Shown: piece by piece, positions 46,443-57,116 of the stretch | Layout of the letters: each line of letters starts with the position of its first letter | Position numbering within the stretch: position 1 is the stretch's first letter | DNA from: Saccopteryx bilineata | Lineage: Eukaryota; Chordata; Mammalia; Chiroptera; Emballonuridae | Length of the DNA: 64,000 nt | NCBI RefSeq assembly: GCF_036850765.1 | Contig: NC_089490.1 | Location: 128,306,522 to 128,370,521 of the forward strand | Direction of reading: 5' to 3' | Notes under the pieces: generated by a model | Database searches by the model: none | The model's input: the letters and a program-made list of their open reading frames with translations, nothing else | Told to the model about the DNA's origin: nothing | Translations under genes and position numbers: made by a program

Positions 46443-47239
46443 AATGTTGGTAAGTTTGTTGATTAAAATTTACTTGTTCTTTATTTTAAATATTGTATTT
46501 GTTCCTGTTTTGTTTTTTTACTTTAAAATAAGATGTGTGTGGTGTGCATAGAGATTTTCATAGTTTTTTTAGTCCGGCCCTCCAATGGTCTGAGGGCCAG
46601 TGAACTGGCCCCTGTGTAAAAAGTTTGGGGACTCCTGGCCTAAGGCTTAGTTTTAAGACTAAGCCTTTCCCACCCTTTTGAGGAATCCCATTATGCCTCA
46701 GATAAATGACTTTGTATCAGAGACTTCCTTGTTTGTATATCAGATTAAAGGTTTTGATTTCTACACTATAAGATAGAGCAGAGGAGAGCAGGGAGGAGCA
46801 GAGAAAGGCCACATGGAGGAGAGGAGAGGCAGCCAAGATGGTGGAGTGCTGAAGGAGAAGCCAGTTTATGCAGAGTTTGTGCAGAGAGAAGGAGATGGGG
46901 AACAGAGGTGAATAAGGCTGGTGAGGTACAAACCTTTGATTCTAGGAAATTTAGATAAGTCAGTGGCTTTGGGAGCCCTGAATGGAAAGGGAAGTGTTTT
47001 CCCACTGTGAGTATTTCTTGCCCGCCATGTGCAAGCTAGGATTAAAGGTAATGGTCCACCAGTTTTTGGCTCCGTTGTTTCATAACCATCTGTCCGAATC
47101 AAATGTGAACCTTCATGGGCCAGGCGGCTGTGATGGTGGCCGTGGCTACTGGCTTTACAGTTAGCTACAAGGTTGTGTATCTGGGAAGCGACAGTCTGAG
47201 TCAAAGCCGAGTCCACACTTTCATCCTGGCGCTGCACGG

Positions 47240-48539
47240 TTTCCCGAAGACTGCTGATCTCTGTTAGGAAGAATTGCTGCCATGCATATAGATTGAGACT
47301 AGAGAATGCACAGGATGTAGAAAATTAGGTCAGCAAAATGTTTTTATCTATGAGAAATAGCCATTCTATTCGAGTCTGTAGAACCTTCTCTAACTCTCTT
47401 CTCTGCCCACCTTTCAATATCTTTGTCCATCTGTAGCTCCTTCCTGCCATCAACATAGTTGTTTCTCTGCTGCAGCTAGGCTGGCCACATGTGGGCTCTT
47501 AAACCTGCCCTCCAATCCCTCCTCCCTGCTCCGTGAACTAGCGCCCCCCCCCCCCCATATTTAACATCTCTTCTTATGGTCTATCTCCTTTTCTGCTGCC
47601 AAGGCTCTTGCTCAAATCTTTTCATCCCACAATAACCCTTTCCTTTAGTATGCTTTCCATTCAAGCTAACTTCACATCTCAGTTTCCTTGGCTGCCAAAC
47701 GTCATGAGACACTGTAGTTGGCACTTCATGGTTCCATGTCCTCACTCATTCAAACCTCAGCCCACTGACATCTGGCTTCTAGCCCCACAGTTCCAATAAA
47801 AGTGCTTGCAGACAAATGAGAAGGCAGTCGGGGGGAGGGCAGAAGAGGGTGACAGTGCTAGGAAGTGGTGATCAGTGAGTGAAATGGAATACTGCATCTG
47901 AGGAGGTGTGAGAGGTCAGTGTCCAGGGCACAGGTGGAGAGAGCCTATCCTCAGAGCTGAGAGGGCCAGGGGTGGGTAAGTTTGGGTGGGGGAAGGAAGG
48001 TAAAGAAGTTTTTGCCAGATGGAGTTGCTTTTCTCAATGAGGAAGAATTCTCTGATACTTTGTTGAGAGTGAGGGTGCAGGGTGCAGGGTGGGGATAGGA
48101 AGAGAGTGAAGAAGCCTTGCAGTAGTAACCAGGACAACTGGGAGAGGCTGCTGAGTCAAGGCAGAGAGAAGTGCCCAGTAGCAAAGAGGATGCAGCTGAG
48201 CCTGGGGACCTGATTTGGTGGTGACACAAGACCTACAGGAGTTGGTTTTCTTTACTGATGCTCTGTAGTTTAGAGCTTAAGCAGAGAAGCTTGGTATTTA
48301 GGCTGAATAGGGCAGGAGTTTCCAGGTAGAGAAAATGGAAGGGTAGGGGTCAGAGAGGGAGTAATCCAAGCTAGAAAGAAAGTCTGAAGGAAGATGGTGA
48401 GTGGGGAGAAAATGGAATAGTAAGGATACTGAGGCTTCTGGGGTGGCTGAGAACACATTTGCTGAGACTGAGAGTTATGAACAATCCTGTCGGTCATGTG
48501 AGATCAGAGTTTAAACCTTTAGAAGTAAAGCAGTTTAGG
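47240..48539. other. Intergenic, nothing firm
   Basis: A C run lies at 47544-47556. Sequence 47600-47810 (TTCCTTGGCTGCCAAACGTC) and 47880-48500 have the texture of old interspersed repeats but were not classified. No gene is seen. Confidence 0.45.
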
Positions 48540-48547
48540 GTCTAGAG

Positions 48548-48867
48548 CAGGGGTCGGGAACCTATGGCTCGCGAGCCAGATGTGGCTCTTTTGATGGCTG
48601 CATCTGGCTCACAGACAAATCTTTAATAAAAAGATAATTACGTTAAAAATATAAAACATTCTCATGTATTACAATCCATTCATTTCCTACAGCTCACGTT
48701 CATGGTTGCAGGTGGCTGGAGCCAATCATAGCTGTCCTTCGGGACAACACCAAATTTTTATTGGATAATGCATAACGTACACGGGTTACTGTATGGCTCT
48801 CATGGAATTACATTTTAAAATATGTAGCGTTCATGGCTCTCTCAGCCAAAAAGGTTCCCAACCCCTG
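48548..48867. mobile_element. Non-autonomous hAT element (320 bp)
   Basis: Inverted terminal repeats: CAGGGGTCGGGAACCT and AAAAAGGTTCCCAACCCCTG, flanked by 8-bp sequences GTCTAGAG / GTCTAGCG (7 of 8). It contains TGGCTCGCGAGCCAGATGTG near the left end. There is no coding sequence. It differs in terminal sequence from the other two hAT elements in the window. Confidence 0.9.
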
Positions 48868-49356
48868 GTCTAGCGTGTGGCCATGGGCAGAGACAAAAGA
48901 GAAAGGATGAATGTGAAAGTCACTGGAATTGAGGAGCTAAGGAACAATCAGGCTAAGTCGCTGGGCAGGTCATCTACATGGAGCCTGAGGGTGCCAGTGT
49001 GGGGAGGAGCACCAGGAACCAGGTGCCAGAGTTCCTGGTGAGGGTGAGGGTGCGGCCAGGTCAGGAAGTGATTGTGGGGTCAGATAGGGACCAGCTACAG
49101 AGGAGGGAGGTAGACATGTCTAAGTGGATGGCATGAACCTTGCAGGATTTTAACATTTTATAGCAATTTATGCAATCATTATATAAAGGTAAAAATCTCA
49201 ATATATAAGGAATTTTTATTCTTTTCAATGAATAGCATTTTTCTGAATGTATGTAGCTCAATTGGTTTTATGAATTCTTATAGATGAGTATTTATGTTGT
49301 TTCCTGTTTTTCACTAATAAAAAGTAATGGTAGTAGAGATCACATAAATGTGTGCA
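48868..49356. other. Intergenic, nothing recognised
   Basis: No gene or repeat family is recognised; it becomes AT-rich toward the right. Confidence 0.5.
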
Positions 49357-49751
49357 CTTTTTTTTTTTTTGTATTTTCCCAAAGCTAGAAGCTGGGAGAC
49401 AGACTTCCGCATGCACCCGACCAGGATCCACCTGGCATGTCCACCAGGAAGCAATGCTCTGCCCTTCTAGGGTGTTGCTGTGTTGCGGCCGGAGCCATTC
49501 TAGGGCCTGAGGCAGAGGCCTTGGAGCTGTTCTCAGCTCCCGGGCCAACTTTGCTCCAGTGGAGCCTTGGCTGCGGGAGGGGAAGGGAGAGATAGAGAAG
49601 AAGGAGAGGGGGAAGGGTGGTGAAGCAGATGGGCGCTTCTCTTGTGTGCCCATCACACACAGGAGAAGGTCCTGTGTCAGGACCTGGAATCGAATCCAGG
49701 ACTTCCACACACTGGGCTGTTGCTCTACCGCTGAGCCAACTGGCCAGGGCC
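49357..49751 (-). mobile_element. Bat SINE type A
   Basis: Minus-strand copy with flanking TGTGCACTTTT. It contains a roughly 30-bp internal duplication-like insert near 49646-49690 (CCCATCACACACAGGAGAAG) relative to other copies. Confidence 0.9.
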
Positions 49752-49754
49752 TTT

Positions 49755-50193
49755 GTGCACTTTTGATGAGAACATCTATATGATAAGCTCCTGGCAGTGG
49801 AAATAGTTGTTTAAGGACAAGTGTATTAATTTTGTTTAGATATGGACAAATGTCTTCAATTTGGATAGTTATTGCCAAGTTTCCCTCAAAGAGGACAAGC
49901 CAGTCAATGACCCCATGGGCAAAGGACAACCTTTGTTACCCACACACCAGTTAATATTTTTTATCAAACTCTTTAGTCTCTGACAATATGATAGGTGGAA
50001 ACTGATTTTCATTGCTATTCTTGTTGTAGTTCTTTGAGTGAGGTGCAGTATTTTTTTATAGTTGATATTTTTTAAAATTTTGTTTCCTTATTCTGTAAGT
50101 GATCTAGAGGTTTGAACAGCCAAGGTTCAAATTTTGGCTTTTCTACATACTATCTTTGTGAACTTGGGTCATTTACTTAAAATTTGTTGTGTC
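49755..50193. other. Intergenic; MIR head at the right
   Basis: AT-rich, possibly L1-derived, up to about 50090. From 50095 a plus-strand MIR starts (GTGATCTAGAGGTTTGAACA) and is cut by the SINE at 50194. Confidence 0.5.
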
Positions 50194-50557
50194 GGCCCTG
50201 GCCGGTTGGCTCAGTGGTAGAGCATCGGCCTGGCATGCAGGAGTCCCGGGTTCGATTCCTGGCCAGCGTACACAGGAGAAGCGCCCATCTGCTTCTCCAC
50301 CCCTCCCCCTCTCCTTCCTCTCTCTCTCTTCCCCTCCCGCAGCCGAGGCTCCATTGGAGCAAAGATGGCCTGGGCGCTGGGGATGGCTCCTTGGCCTCTG
50401 CCCCAGGCGCTAGAGTGGCTCTGGATGCAACAGAGCAATGCCCCAGAGGGGCAGAACATCGCCCCCTGGTGGTCATGCTGGGTGGATCCCGGTCGGGCGC
50501 ATGCGGGAGTCTGTCTGACTGCCTCCCTGTTTCCAGCTTCGGAAAAATGAAAAAAAA
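50194..50557 (+). mobile_element. Bat SINE type A, plus strand, inside a MIR
   Basis: The cleanest full-length type A copy in plus orientation: GGCCCTGGCCGGTTGGCTCA, GGTTCGATTCCTGGCCAG, CATCTGCTTCTCCACCCCTC, CAAAGATGGCCTGGGCGCTG, GGTCGGGCGCATGCGGGAG and an A-rich end. Target duplication AATTTGTTGTGTC / AAATTGTTGTGTC. The MIR continues at 50558 (TTGGTTTCCCCTCTTAAAAT). Confidence 0.97.
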
Positions 50558-50705
50558 ATTGTTGTGTCTTGGTTTCCCCTCTTAAAATGGGGATAACACA
50601 CTATGCCATAGGGTTAGTGTAAGAATTAAACAGGTGAGTAGATGCAATGTGCTTAAAACACTATCAGGCACCTGTAAAGTGAGCACTATGTAACCAATAG
50701 CTCAT
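50558..50705 (+). repeat. MIR, right half
   Basis: Continuation of the MIR begun near 50095: TTAAAATGGGGATAACACAC, GTAAGAATTAAACAGGTGAG, AAAACACTATCAGGCACC. Confidence 0.75.
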
Positions 50706-50945
50706 ATTCATATTCTTTTTTAAAATTTTAAATCTTATTTTTCAATTACAGTTTATACTCAATATTATTTTGTATTAGTTTCAGGTGTTCTTTATATTAA
50801 ACATGTAAGTGGAATCATGGTACTTGTCTTTCTCTGACTGACTTATTTCACTTAGCGTCAGATCTACCCATGCTGTCACAAATGATAAGATCCATTCTTT
50901 TTTGGGCAAAGTAATATTCTATTGTATATATGTACCACAACTTTT

Positions 50946-51295
50946 TTATTTGTTTGTATTTTTCTGAAGTTGGAAATGGGGATGCAGTCAGACAGACTCC
51001 CGCATGCGCCGACCGGGATCCACCCCGGCACGCCCACCAGGGGGTGATGCTTTGCTGCAATCAGAGCCATTCTAGTGCCTGAGGCAGAGGTCACAGAGCC
51101 ATCCTCAGTGTCTGGGCCAATTTTGCTTCAACGGAGCCTTGGCTGCGGGAGGGGAAGAGAGAGACAGAGAGGAAGGAGAGGGGGAGGGGTGGAGAAGCAG
51201 ATGGGTGCTTCTCCTGTGTGCCCTGGCGGGGAATCGAACCCGGGACTCCTGCACGCCAGGCTGATGCTCTACCACCGAGCCAAACGGCCAGGGCC
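50946..51295 (-). mobile_element. Bat SINE type A inside L1M
   Basis: Minus-strand copy with a perfect 15-bp target duplication TGTACCACAACTTTT (50931-50945 and 51296-51310). Confidence 0.96.
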
Positions 51296-51309
51296 TGTAC
51301 CACAACTTT

Positions 51310-51468
51310 TAAAAAAAGTTTTATTTATTCGTTTTAGAGAGAGAGCAAGGGGTTGGGGGGGGGGGGAGAAAAACATTGGTCTGTTCCTGTATGTGCCCTG
51401 ACTAGGGATTGAGCTGGCAACCTCTGTGCATTGGGACAATGCTCTAACTAACCAACATGGCCAGGGCC
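51310..51468 (-). mobile_element. Old VES-like bat SINE inside L1M
   Basis: AAAGTTTTATTTATTCGTTT, a GA/G-rich tract, ATGTGCCCTGACTAGGGATT and the end CAACATGGCCAGGGCC. CCACAACTTTT lies on both sides (51299 and 51468), giving its own target duplication, which the type A SINE then reused. Confidence 0.75.
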
Positions 51469-51640
51469 CACAACTTTTTTTATTCATTTGTTTATTGATG
51501 GGCACTTGAGTTACTTCCATATCTTATCAATGCCTCTTTCCCACTTTTCTGTTGCAGTTGTCTTTATTTTATGGATTCATTTATTTAGGAGAGTAACTTG
51601 TTGGCTGTCATGTATGTTGTTTCCTTGTCTTTCATCATTT

Positions 51641-52300
51641 GACTTTTTTTTTTTTTAAAAAAGAATTACAGTCCATGCAGAAATGTTAAATGGCTTGTCA
51701 AACAAGTTTAAAAGAGTCAGAGCCTTTGGCTAGAAATAAATGACAAAGATTTATTCAAGGGTCTTAAGGTTTGCAAATTGTAAACCAAAGTGTTTCAAGG
51801 AGAAAGAAAAGTTTGAGAGTTTTTATAGTAAAAAGCACTTCTGAAAAAAATCAGCCCTTCATTGTTAGCCCAGGGATTGGCTAAAGATGGTAATCTTCCA
51901 GATGTCTGGTGCCTGAATAATGGATGCCGGGTGGTCTGGATAATGAAATATTCTTTCTTTAGCATGACGAGTGGTTGTCTATAAGAGATATATACATCTC
52001 CAGCACACAAACATTCTTGAGATTGTTCAGAGGTGTATCTATATAATTTAGCTATATCCAGATACTGGCACAAAACTGAAAATTTTAAAGTTTAAGTTCT
52101 CATGCTAAAGCAAGACTAGAATCATTTCTTCATGCCTCAAACTACTTGATTTTAATCATTTAGCAGCTTGACCGTAGTGACCCCATTTTATTTCTTCCTT
52201 CTTTTCCTCACTTTTTAAAAATGATTATGAGCATTTAAATTCTAAGATAAGAAAATCAAATCATGCCTCTTTTTTAGGGATCAGAAGCTGTATATTAGGG
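51641..52300 (-). other. Unclassified repeat-like segment (possible LTR)
   Basis: The text AATGACAAAGATTTATTCAA and later segments resemble the ends of mammalian LTRs read on the minus strand, but I cannot name a family or find boundaries. No gene is seen. Confidence 0.35.
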
Positions 52301-52502
52301 GTAGACAATGAGTAATGGTTTCCCCCTCCTCTCCAGAGAATAGCATTCGGTTCCACTCGTCAGGACTGTGGAACCTGGTATCCAGGCAGGTAGTGAAGCC
52401 AAACAGGATTGATGACCTGTAGCTGCTCGTTTGTTCATAGTTGGGTCCAGAGGGTTTGGGGAAAGCCAGGTGGAGAGTGGGAGGAAGAGGGAGTGTGTGC
52501 TT

Positions 52503-52503
<1 letters not shown>

Positions 52504-52540
<37 letters not shown>
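52504..52540. repeat. (GT)n microsatellite
   Basis: Uninterrupted GT dinucleotide run of about 18 units. Confidence 0.98.
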
Positions 52541-52541
<1 letters not shown>

Positions 52542-53220
52542 CAGAACATTACAGAGATGGGAGTGAGTTGAAAGGCTTTGTGGGGTTAAGTTGGCTCTAG
52601 ATTCTGCCAAATCTCCTAAAGTGGCCTCTGTGAGGCCAGCAGAGGCTTGGGCTAGGGAGGGAGTCTGAGTTTAGATGAACCACTGGACCTTGCACTCTTG
52701 CAGATCAGGAATTTGATGCTTGGTCTTTCTGTGTTGACAGCTTCTTATGAAGAGCCCTGCAGAGGGTATGTATATGCAGCCTGACACTGACTGGGGTTAT
52801 GGTGCTGGCCTGTGAGTGCAGAGACAGGGAGAGAATGTCAAGGCCTGGAGCTACCAGGAATACTTTGGGGAAGGGACGGAGGCCAGACACTGGGCAGGCC
52901 CTGGAATGGGGAAGTGTTGCTCAAAGGGAAGCCGAGCCCTGAGCCTGTAAAGGGCTTGGTCTGAGGTGACAACCTGGCCAGCTCATTGAGTGGGGCTAGA
53001 GGTGGGATAAAGGTGGCAACAGGGGTCAGTTGTCTTTACCAAAGGCTCCTCAGGGTTACCTGTCTATCCTTTCTGAGCTGGGTCTGGAGAAAATGTGACA
53101 GGGTGGTATAGAGGGTGTGGCACGTGTGGCTGGAGGCTACTAGGAAAAGGCTAGTGTTTAGCTGTCTCTGTGTCCAGTGTTCCCTGTTCTAGCCCAGTGT
53201 TTATCACTTTGGCTGGGTTG
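52541..53220. other. Intergenic, nothing recognised
   Basis: No gene or repeat family is recognised. Confidence 0.5.
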
Positions 53221-53400
53221 CCTGACCTGTGGTGGCGCAGTGGATAAAGTGTTGACTTGGAACTCTGAGGTCGCTGGTTTGAAATCTCAGTCTTGCCTGG
53301 TGAAGGCACATATGGGAGTTGATGCTTCCTGCTCCTCCCCCCTTGTCTCCCTCACTCTCTCTCTCCTCTCTAAAATAAATAAATAAAGTCTTAAAAAAAA
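53221..53400 (+). mobile_element. Bat SINE type B
   Basis: Head CCTGACCTGTGGTGGCGCAG, GGCACATATGGGAGTTGATG body, CT tract, and AAATAAATAAATAAAG tail. The target duplication is unclear. Confidence 0.9.
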
Positions 53401-53946
53401 GAACCTTTAAGTAGGAAAATGGCCAGGGTAGAAGGTGGGGAGGAGAGTTTGAGTGCAGATGCAAACACAGGCACAGACATGGATACAAGTGTACAGCTGT
53501 GTATCCACAGACAGGCCTTCCCCCTGAACACAGACTCTCACCTGTATAAGAATGTTCACAGACATGTACACATGTTCAGGGTTTGCATGCAGAGAAGCCC
53601 CACAGAAGTGAACATCTACAAAATGACCCAGATACACAGGTGTCCCCTTCCTCTACAGAGACAAATAAGTGGACAGACATGTTATTTAGGTGTGGGGGTT
53701 GGGGAAATTCAGGCCCAGGGTAACCATTCCCACTGGCTTCTGGGCTTCACATGTCGACTGGAGCAAGGAGGAAAGGGGTGAGAAGTGGGGTCATACCCCA
53801 TCCGCCTACTTTCCCTACAGAAATGGGATGCAGGGGCATGTGGCCAGGGAAACCAGCTAGGCAAGGCTCCTCTGGGGTCAGATAACTCAAGAACTGAGCT
53901 AATCTCTTAAGAAGGAGCTACACTGGAGGGAGGCTGTTAGGGAATG

Positions 53947-54715
53947 TGTAAAGCCAGTATCCACTGCCATCATCAGAGCTGCCTGGCCCATGCAGGTTCG
54001 CATTGGATTCGGACAGATGGTAATGAAACAACGGAGCCACGAACTGGTGGGTCATAATCTTTAATCCTAGCTTGCACACGGGGAGCAAGCAAAGACACAC
54101 ACTGGGCTCCAAAACCCACTTATTCAGGGCTCACAAAGCTACTGACTTATCTGAGTTTCCTAGAATCAAAGGTTTCTAGCTCACTAGCTTCATTCTCCTT
54201 TGTTCCCCATCTCCTTGTCTCTATACAAACTCTGCACTAACTGGCTTCTCTTTCAGCACTCCACCATCTTGGATGCCTCTTCTTGCCTCCTCCACGTGGC
54301 CTTTCTCTGCTCTCTTCTCTGTTCTCTCCTCTAATGCTAATCTCAGGAACCAAGAGAGCAAGCTCCCCGTCTGCCCCACTTTATAGTACAGAAATCAAAA
54401 CCTTTAATCCAATATACAAACAAGGAAGTCTCTGATACAAAGTCACTTATCTGAGGCATAATGGGATTCCTCATGAGAGTGCACCACCCCACATCAAAAA
54501 GGATGGGGGGAAAAAAAAGGAAAGAAAAAAGGATAGGAAAGGCTTAGTCCTAAAACCAAGCCCCAGGCTACAAGGATCCTGCCTGCCCACAGCCCGCCCC
54601 CAACACACATTAATATAATCAATCACACCCATCCCAAGCAACCAACTGGGCAACAGGCTTCCAATTGGGCAGCACCATCTTTAACAAAGTGAGCATAATA
54701 TATTTTATCTGCCCA
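53947..54715 (-). mobile_element. LTR-like repeat, copy C (769 bp)
   Basis: The longest copy. It starts TGTAAAGCCAGTATCC and ends TTTTATCTGCCCA, the same edges as copy A. Flanks AGGGAATG (53939-53946) and ACAGAATG (54716-54723) match at 6 of 8. On the minus strand it carries an ATTAAA-type poly(A) signal near 54063 and reads from TGGGCAGATAAAATATATT. It shows the uninterrupted state of the site where the hAT element entered copy B. No coding sequence. Confidence 0.7.
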
Positions 54716-55191
54716 ACAGAATGCTTCTCTGGCTTTCAGTAGTCTGGGGTGGGGTGGGTGGGTGCAGACCCGTGGACTAGAGCTTCTTTGTTCACCTCTT
54801 CCACCTATCTTTCAACTCTTGATTGCTCTGCTCTGGCTTCCTGAGTCTAGATATTCTTCCCCTATTCCCCAACCCCCTCCAGGAAGCCCTCCCCGATTGA
54901 GCCCGGCTTGGACCGCAGTTTCCCACCGCTCTGGAGGACTACAGGTCTGCTTACCATTCGGTACTGTTCCGGCTTGGACAGAAAGTCAGGGCTCGGCCAG
55001 GTGGACGTTGCAGAAGGCAGAAGCGCGGCCCTGGGAGAGGGCGCATTGAAACGTGGCTGGCGGCCAGCCCCGCCCCTACCTGTGTAAGCCGATCCGCCCG
55101 CGCCTAGCGGATAAAAGCAGCCAGGTCGCCCGAAGGTCAGCGAGCTCGGCACCCTCTCACCCACTGCTTGTTCCATCCCTGAGCAGCCAGC
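54716..55191 (+). promoter_or_regulatory. KRT7-like promoter and 5' leader
   Basis: A TATA-like GATAAAAGCAG lies at 55110-55120, about 80 bp before the ATG at 55192. This leaves room for a short leader of about 50 nt, as is usual in type II keratins. The region 55020-55110 is GC-rich. The element is intact to the eye, so the locus may still be transcribed even though its coding frame is broken. Confidence 0.65.
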
Positions 55192-55525
55192 ATGTCCACC
55201 CACTTCAGTTCCCAGGTCTTCAGCTCTAGCTCCAGCCACCTTGCCCGGGCGTGGCGCTCAGGTGCGCCGCAGCACAGTGAGATCGGGCGGAGCCCGCGGC
55301 AGCAGCAGCCTCTACTGCCTGGGCACCGTGCGGCGACGCGTGGCTGCGCACTCGCACTCCGCCTGTGGAGGTCCCGTGGGAGCCGGTATCCAGCGGGTCA
55401 CAGTCCATCTGAGCCTGCTGGCCCCGCTGCGGGTAGACATTGACCCCTCCATCTAGCAGGTGCGCCAGGAGGAGCGTGAGCAGATCAAGACCCCCAATAA
55501 CAAGTTCTCCTCCTTCATCGACAAG
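55192..55525 (+). pseudogene. KRT7: KRT7-like exon 1 (head and coil 1A), broken
   Basis: Translation begins [18 protein letters not shown], close to the KRT7 head start, then the KRT7-like frame continues one position over as GRGAQVR...SSLYCLG...[10 protein letters not shown]. The switch lies near 55235-55250. The second frame reaches a TAG at 55454-55456, where keratin 7 has a Gln (DPSLQ), and resumes as [20 protein letters not shown]. The helix-initiation motif has a Pro where Leu is conserved (IKTLNN to IKTPNN). The exon is 334 nt, not a multiple of three, whereas exon 1 should end in phase 0. Confidence 0.88.
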
Positions 55526-56905
55526 GTGAGCTGGCTGCAACCTGTCCCAAGCTTGGTTGGAGACCAAGTGGGCCACGCTGCAGGTCCCAGCGGCCACTCA
55601 GCCCTGACTGCACGTGGGCTGGGCGCTGGGAGAACTAGTCTCTCTTTCTGCCAATATTGGGAGCTCCAGAGGCCAGGGACAGGCGTTTCTCTCTGAGCCC
55701 CTTTCTCTGCACCCGGCCTGTGTGGATTCAGAGATGGGGTAGGGATGAAATACCAGTCCCAGCAGAGGAGATCCCCGCCCCTATGACCCCTCCCGTCTAT
55801 CTTGAGGCAGATGCTGTCTATCTTGAGGCAGATGCTGGAGGGAGGTAAGGTGGCTCTCCGCCACACCCACCCTACCCTACCGGGTCCTCCAGCTTCCCTT
55901 TGGTGGTAGGAAGTGAGTGCCTGTTTTAACTGCCTTTGGAGACAGCCCATTTGGGGGCAGGGAGGGGGAAGGGACATTTGGGAAGTGTTTTTCCTGGTTG
56001 TTTGGGTTCTAGAGAGGTGGGGGTGGGGTAAGGGAGTAAGAGTGGAGGTTGGGAGGGAGGGGGTTGACTAGTGGGTCTAGATGGAGGGCAAAGTAGGCTG
56101 GGCCCAGGAACTGAGGGCTTACCCAGGTGGGCCCTCCTGGCCAGGGCCTCCTCCCTCAGGTGTAGACCAGGCCTTCCCTCTCCTGCCTTTGTGTACCTAC
56201 CTGTCCACTTCCTGGGCCTCCAGTATCCTCTTTTCCTTCATCATTCAGACAGTACATGTCCTTCAGGTTTTGCTGAAGCCTCCCAGGCCCAAGTTTCTTC
56301 CCTTCTGTTGAGATGCTCTGTCTCATTGTCTGCAGCCCCCAGGTCCTGCCGGCTGGAGCTGCTGGTTCTGAGGAGGCTTGCTTCCCACCACCAGTCACAC
56401 TGGGTGCTCCTTAGGGGCCATTTGAGCCCTAGGGCCAAGCACATAATAGGTGCTCATGTTATACTGACCAGATTGTAGCACCCTGTCCTGAGGCCATGTT
56501 GGAGGAAAGGGGGAGGGGAGAGAGTATATATACTGAGGGAGGACAGGTCCCAGCCTGAAGGGAGGAGGCAGAGTCAGGACCTGGACACAGACAGAAAGGG
56601 GAGCCCTTCAGAGAGGGAGGTGGAGATCACCTGTAATGCAATGAGAAGCATATGAGGGAGGAGACCTTAAAGCACGGTGCCTGGACACATCTCTGAACCA
56701 GGTGCACCTGACCCCTGGGTCACAATCTAAGAGGCTTGTTCAGGGTTCTTTCCTGGAGGAGAGGGCCAAGGGCTGGGGGCCCAGGTTGAGGACACTGCCA
56801 GTGGGAGGGAGCATGGGCTCTGCTTGTGTGGCTGGAGACCCTCCCAACCCCCTTGTTGGTAGCACGACCTGCCCTCACAAGTTTCCTCCTCCATTTCCCT
56901 TCTAG

Positions 56906-57116
56906 GACGGTCTCTGGAGCAGCAGAACAAGCTGTTGGAGACCACGTGGGCTCTGCTGCAGGAGCAGAAGTCGGTCAAGAGCAGCCGCCTTCCGGGCTTT
57001 TTTGAAGCCTACACTGCTGGCTTTTGGAAACAGCTTGCGGCCCTGCAGATGGAGGGGAGCCGCTTGGAGGTGGAGCTTCGGAGCACACAGGATGTGGTGG
57101 AAGACTTAAAGAATAA
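56906..57116 (+). pseudogene. KRT7: KRT7-like exon 2 (coil 1B start), one nt short
   Basis: Readable as [20 protein letters not shown] followed by [12 protein letters not shown] and ending DVVEDLKN. The family pattern gives 212 nt beginning GTG (as in KRT80 here), but the exon is 211 nt and starts GACGG, so phase-0 joining to exon 1 puts the whole exon out of frame. The middle ([18 protein letters not shown]) has lost the usual DIFEAQIAGL spacing of charged residues. Confidence 0.85.

Larger units (their letters stand above)
43313..46637 (+). mobile_element. hAT transposon, 3.3 kb, with both ends and transposase
   Basis: Ends are inverted repeats: left CAGGGGTCCCCAAACT, right AAGTTTGGGGACTCCTG. 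It is flanked by a perfect 8-bp target duplication GCCTAAGG (43305-43312 and 46638-46645), the hAT hallmark. The 5' subterminal region (43360-43620) is CpG-rich and carries a perfect hairpin. Then come a type A SINE (43664-44032), a 25-bp minisatellite (44060-44590) and a broken transposase gene (44642-46442). Related LTR copies A and C lack this insert, so the pre-insertion state is visible. The transposase is of the GTF2IRD2/Charlie-like lineage. Family name (OposCharlie-like?) not verified. Confidence 0.9.
43209..47159 (+). mobile_element. LTR-like repeat, copy B, split by a hAT transposon
   Basis: The left part (43209-43312, starting TGGTCAAATAAG) and right part (46646-47159, ending GGCTTTACA) together give about 618 bp that match the reverse complement of copies A and C. 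Shared blocks include AGTTTTAAGACTAAGCCTTT, TCTAGGAAATTTAGATAAG and the ATTAAA poly(A)-type signal near 47041. Flanks GTTAGTCT (43201) and GTTAGCTA (47160) match at 5 of 8 positions. The right part includes AAGATGGTGGAGTGCTGAA. No retroviral coding sequence is present. Confidence 0.7.
50706..51640 (+). mobile_element. L1M-lineage 3' fragment with two SINEs
   Basis: L1M 3' pattern: GTTTCAGGTGTTCTTTATAT, TGACTTATTTCACTTAGCGT, CATGCTGTCACAAATGATAA, TATTCTATTGTATATATGTA, and after the SINEs TTTATTGATGGGCACTTGAG. Two SINEs sit at the same point (50946-51295 and 51310-51468). Confidence 0.8.

Noticed and set aside
50194..50557. Possible true tRNA gene at the SINE head (GGCTCAGTGGTAGAGC with GGTTCGATTCCTGG)
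   Set aside because: A-box and B-box-like motifs are those of the SINE head; no tRNA cloverleaf 3' half or acceptor pairing is kept, and the same text recurs in many copies.
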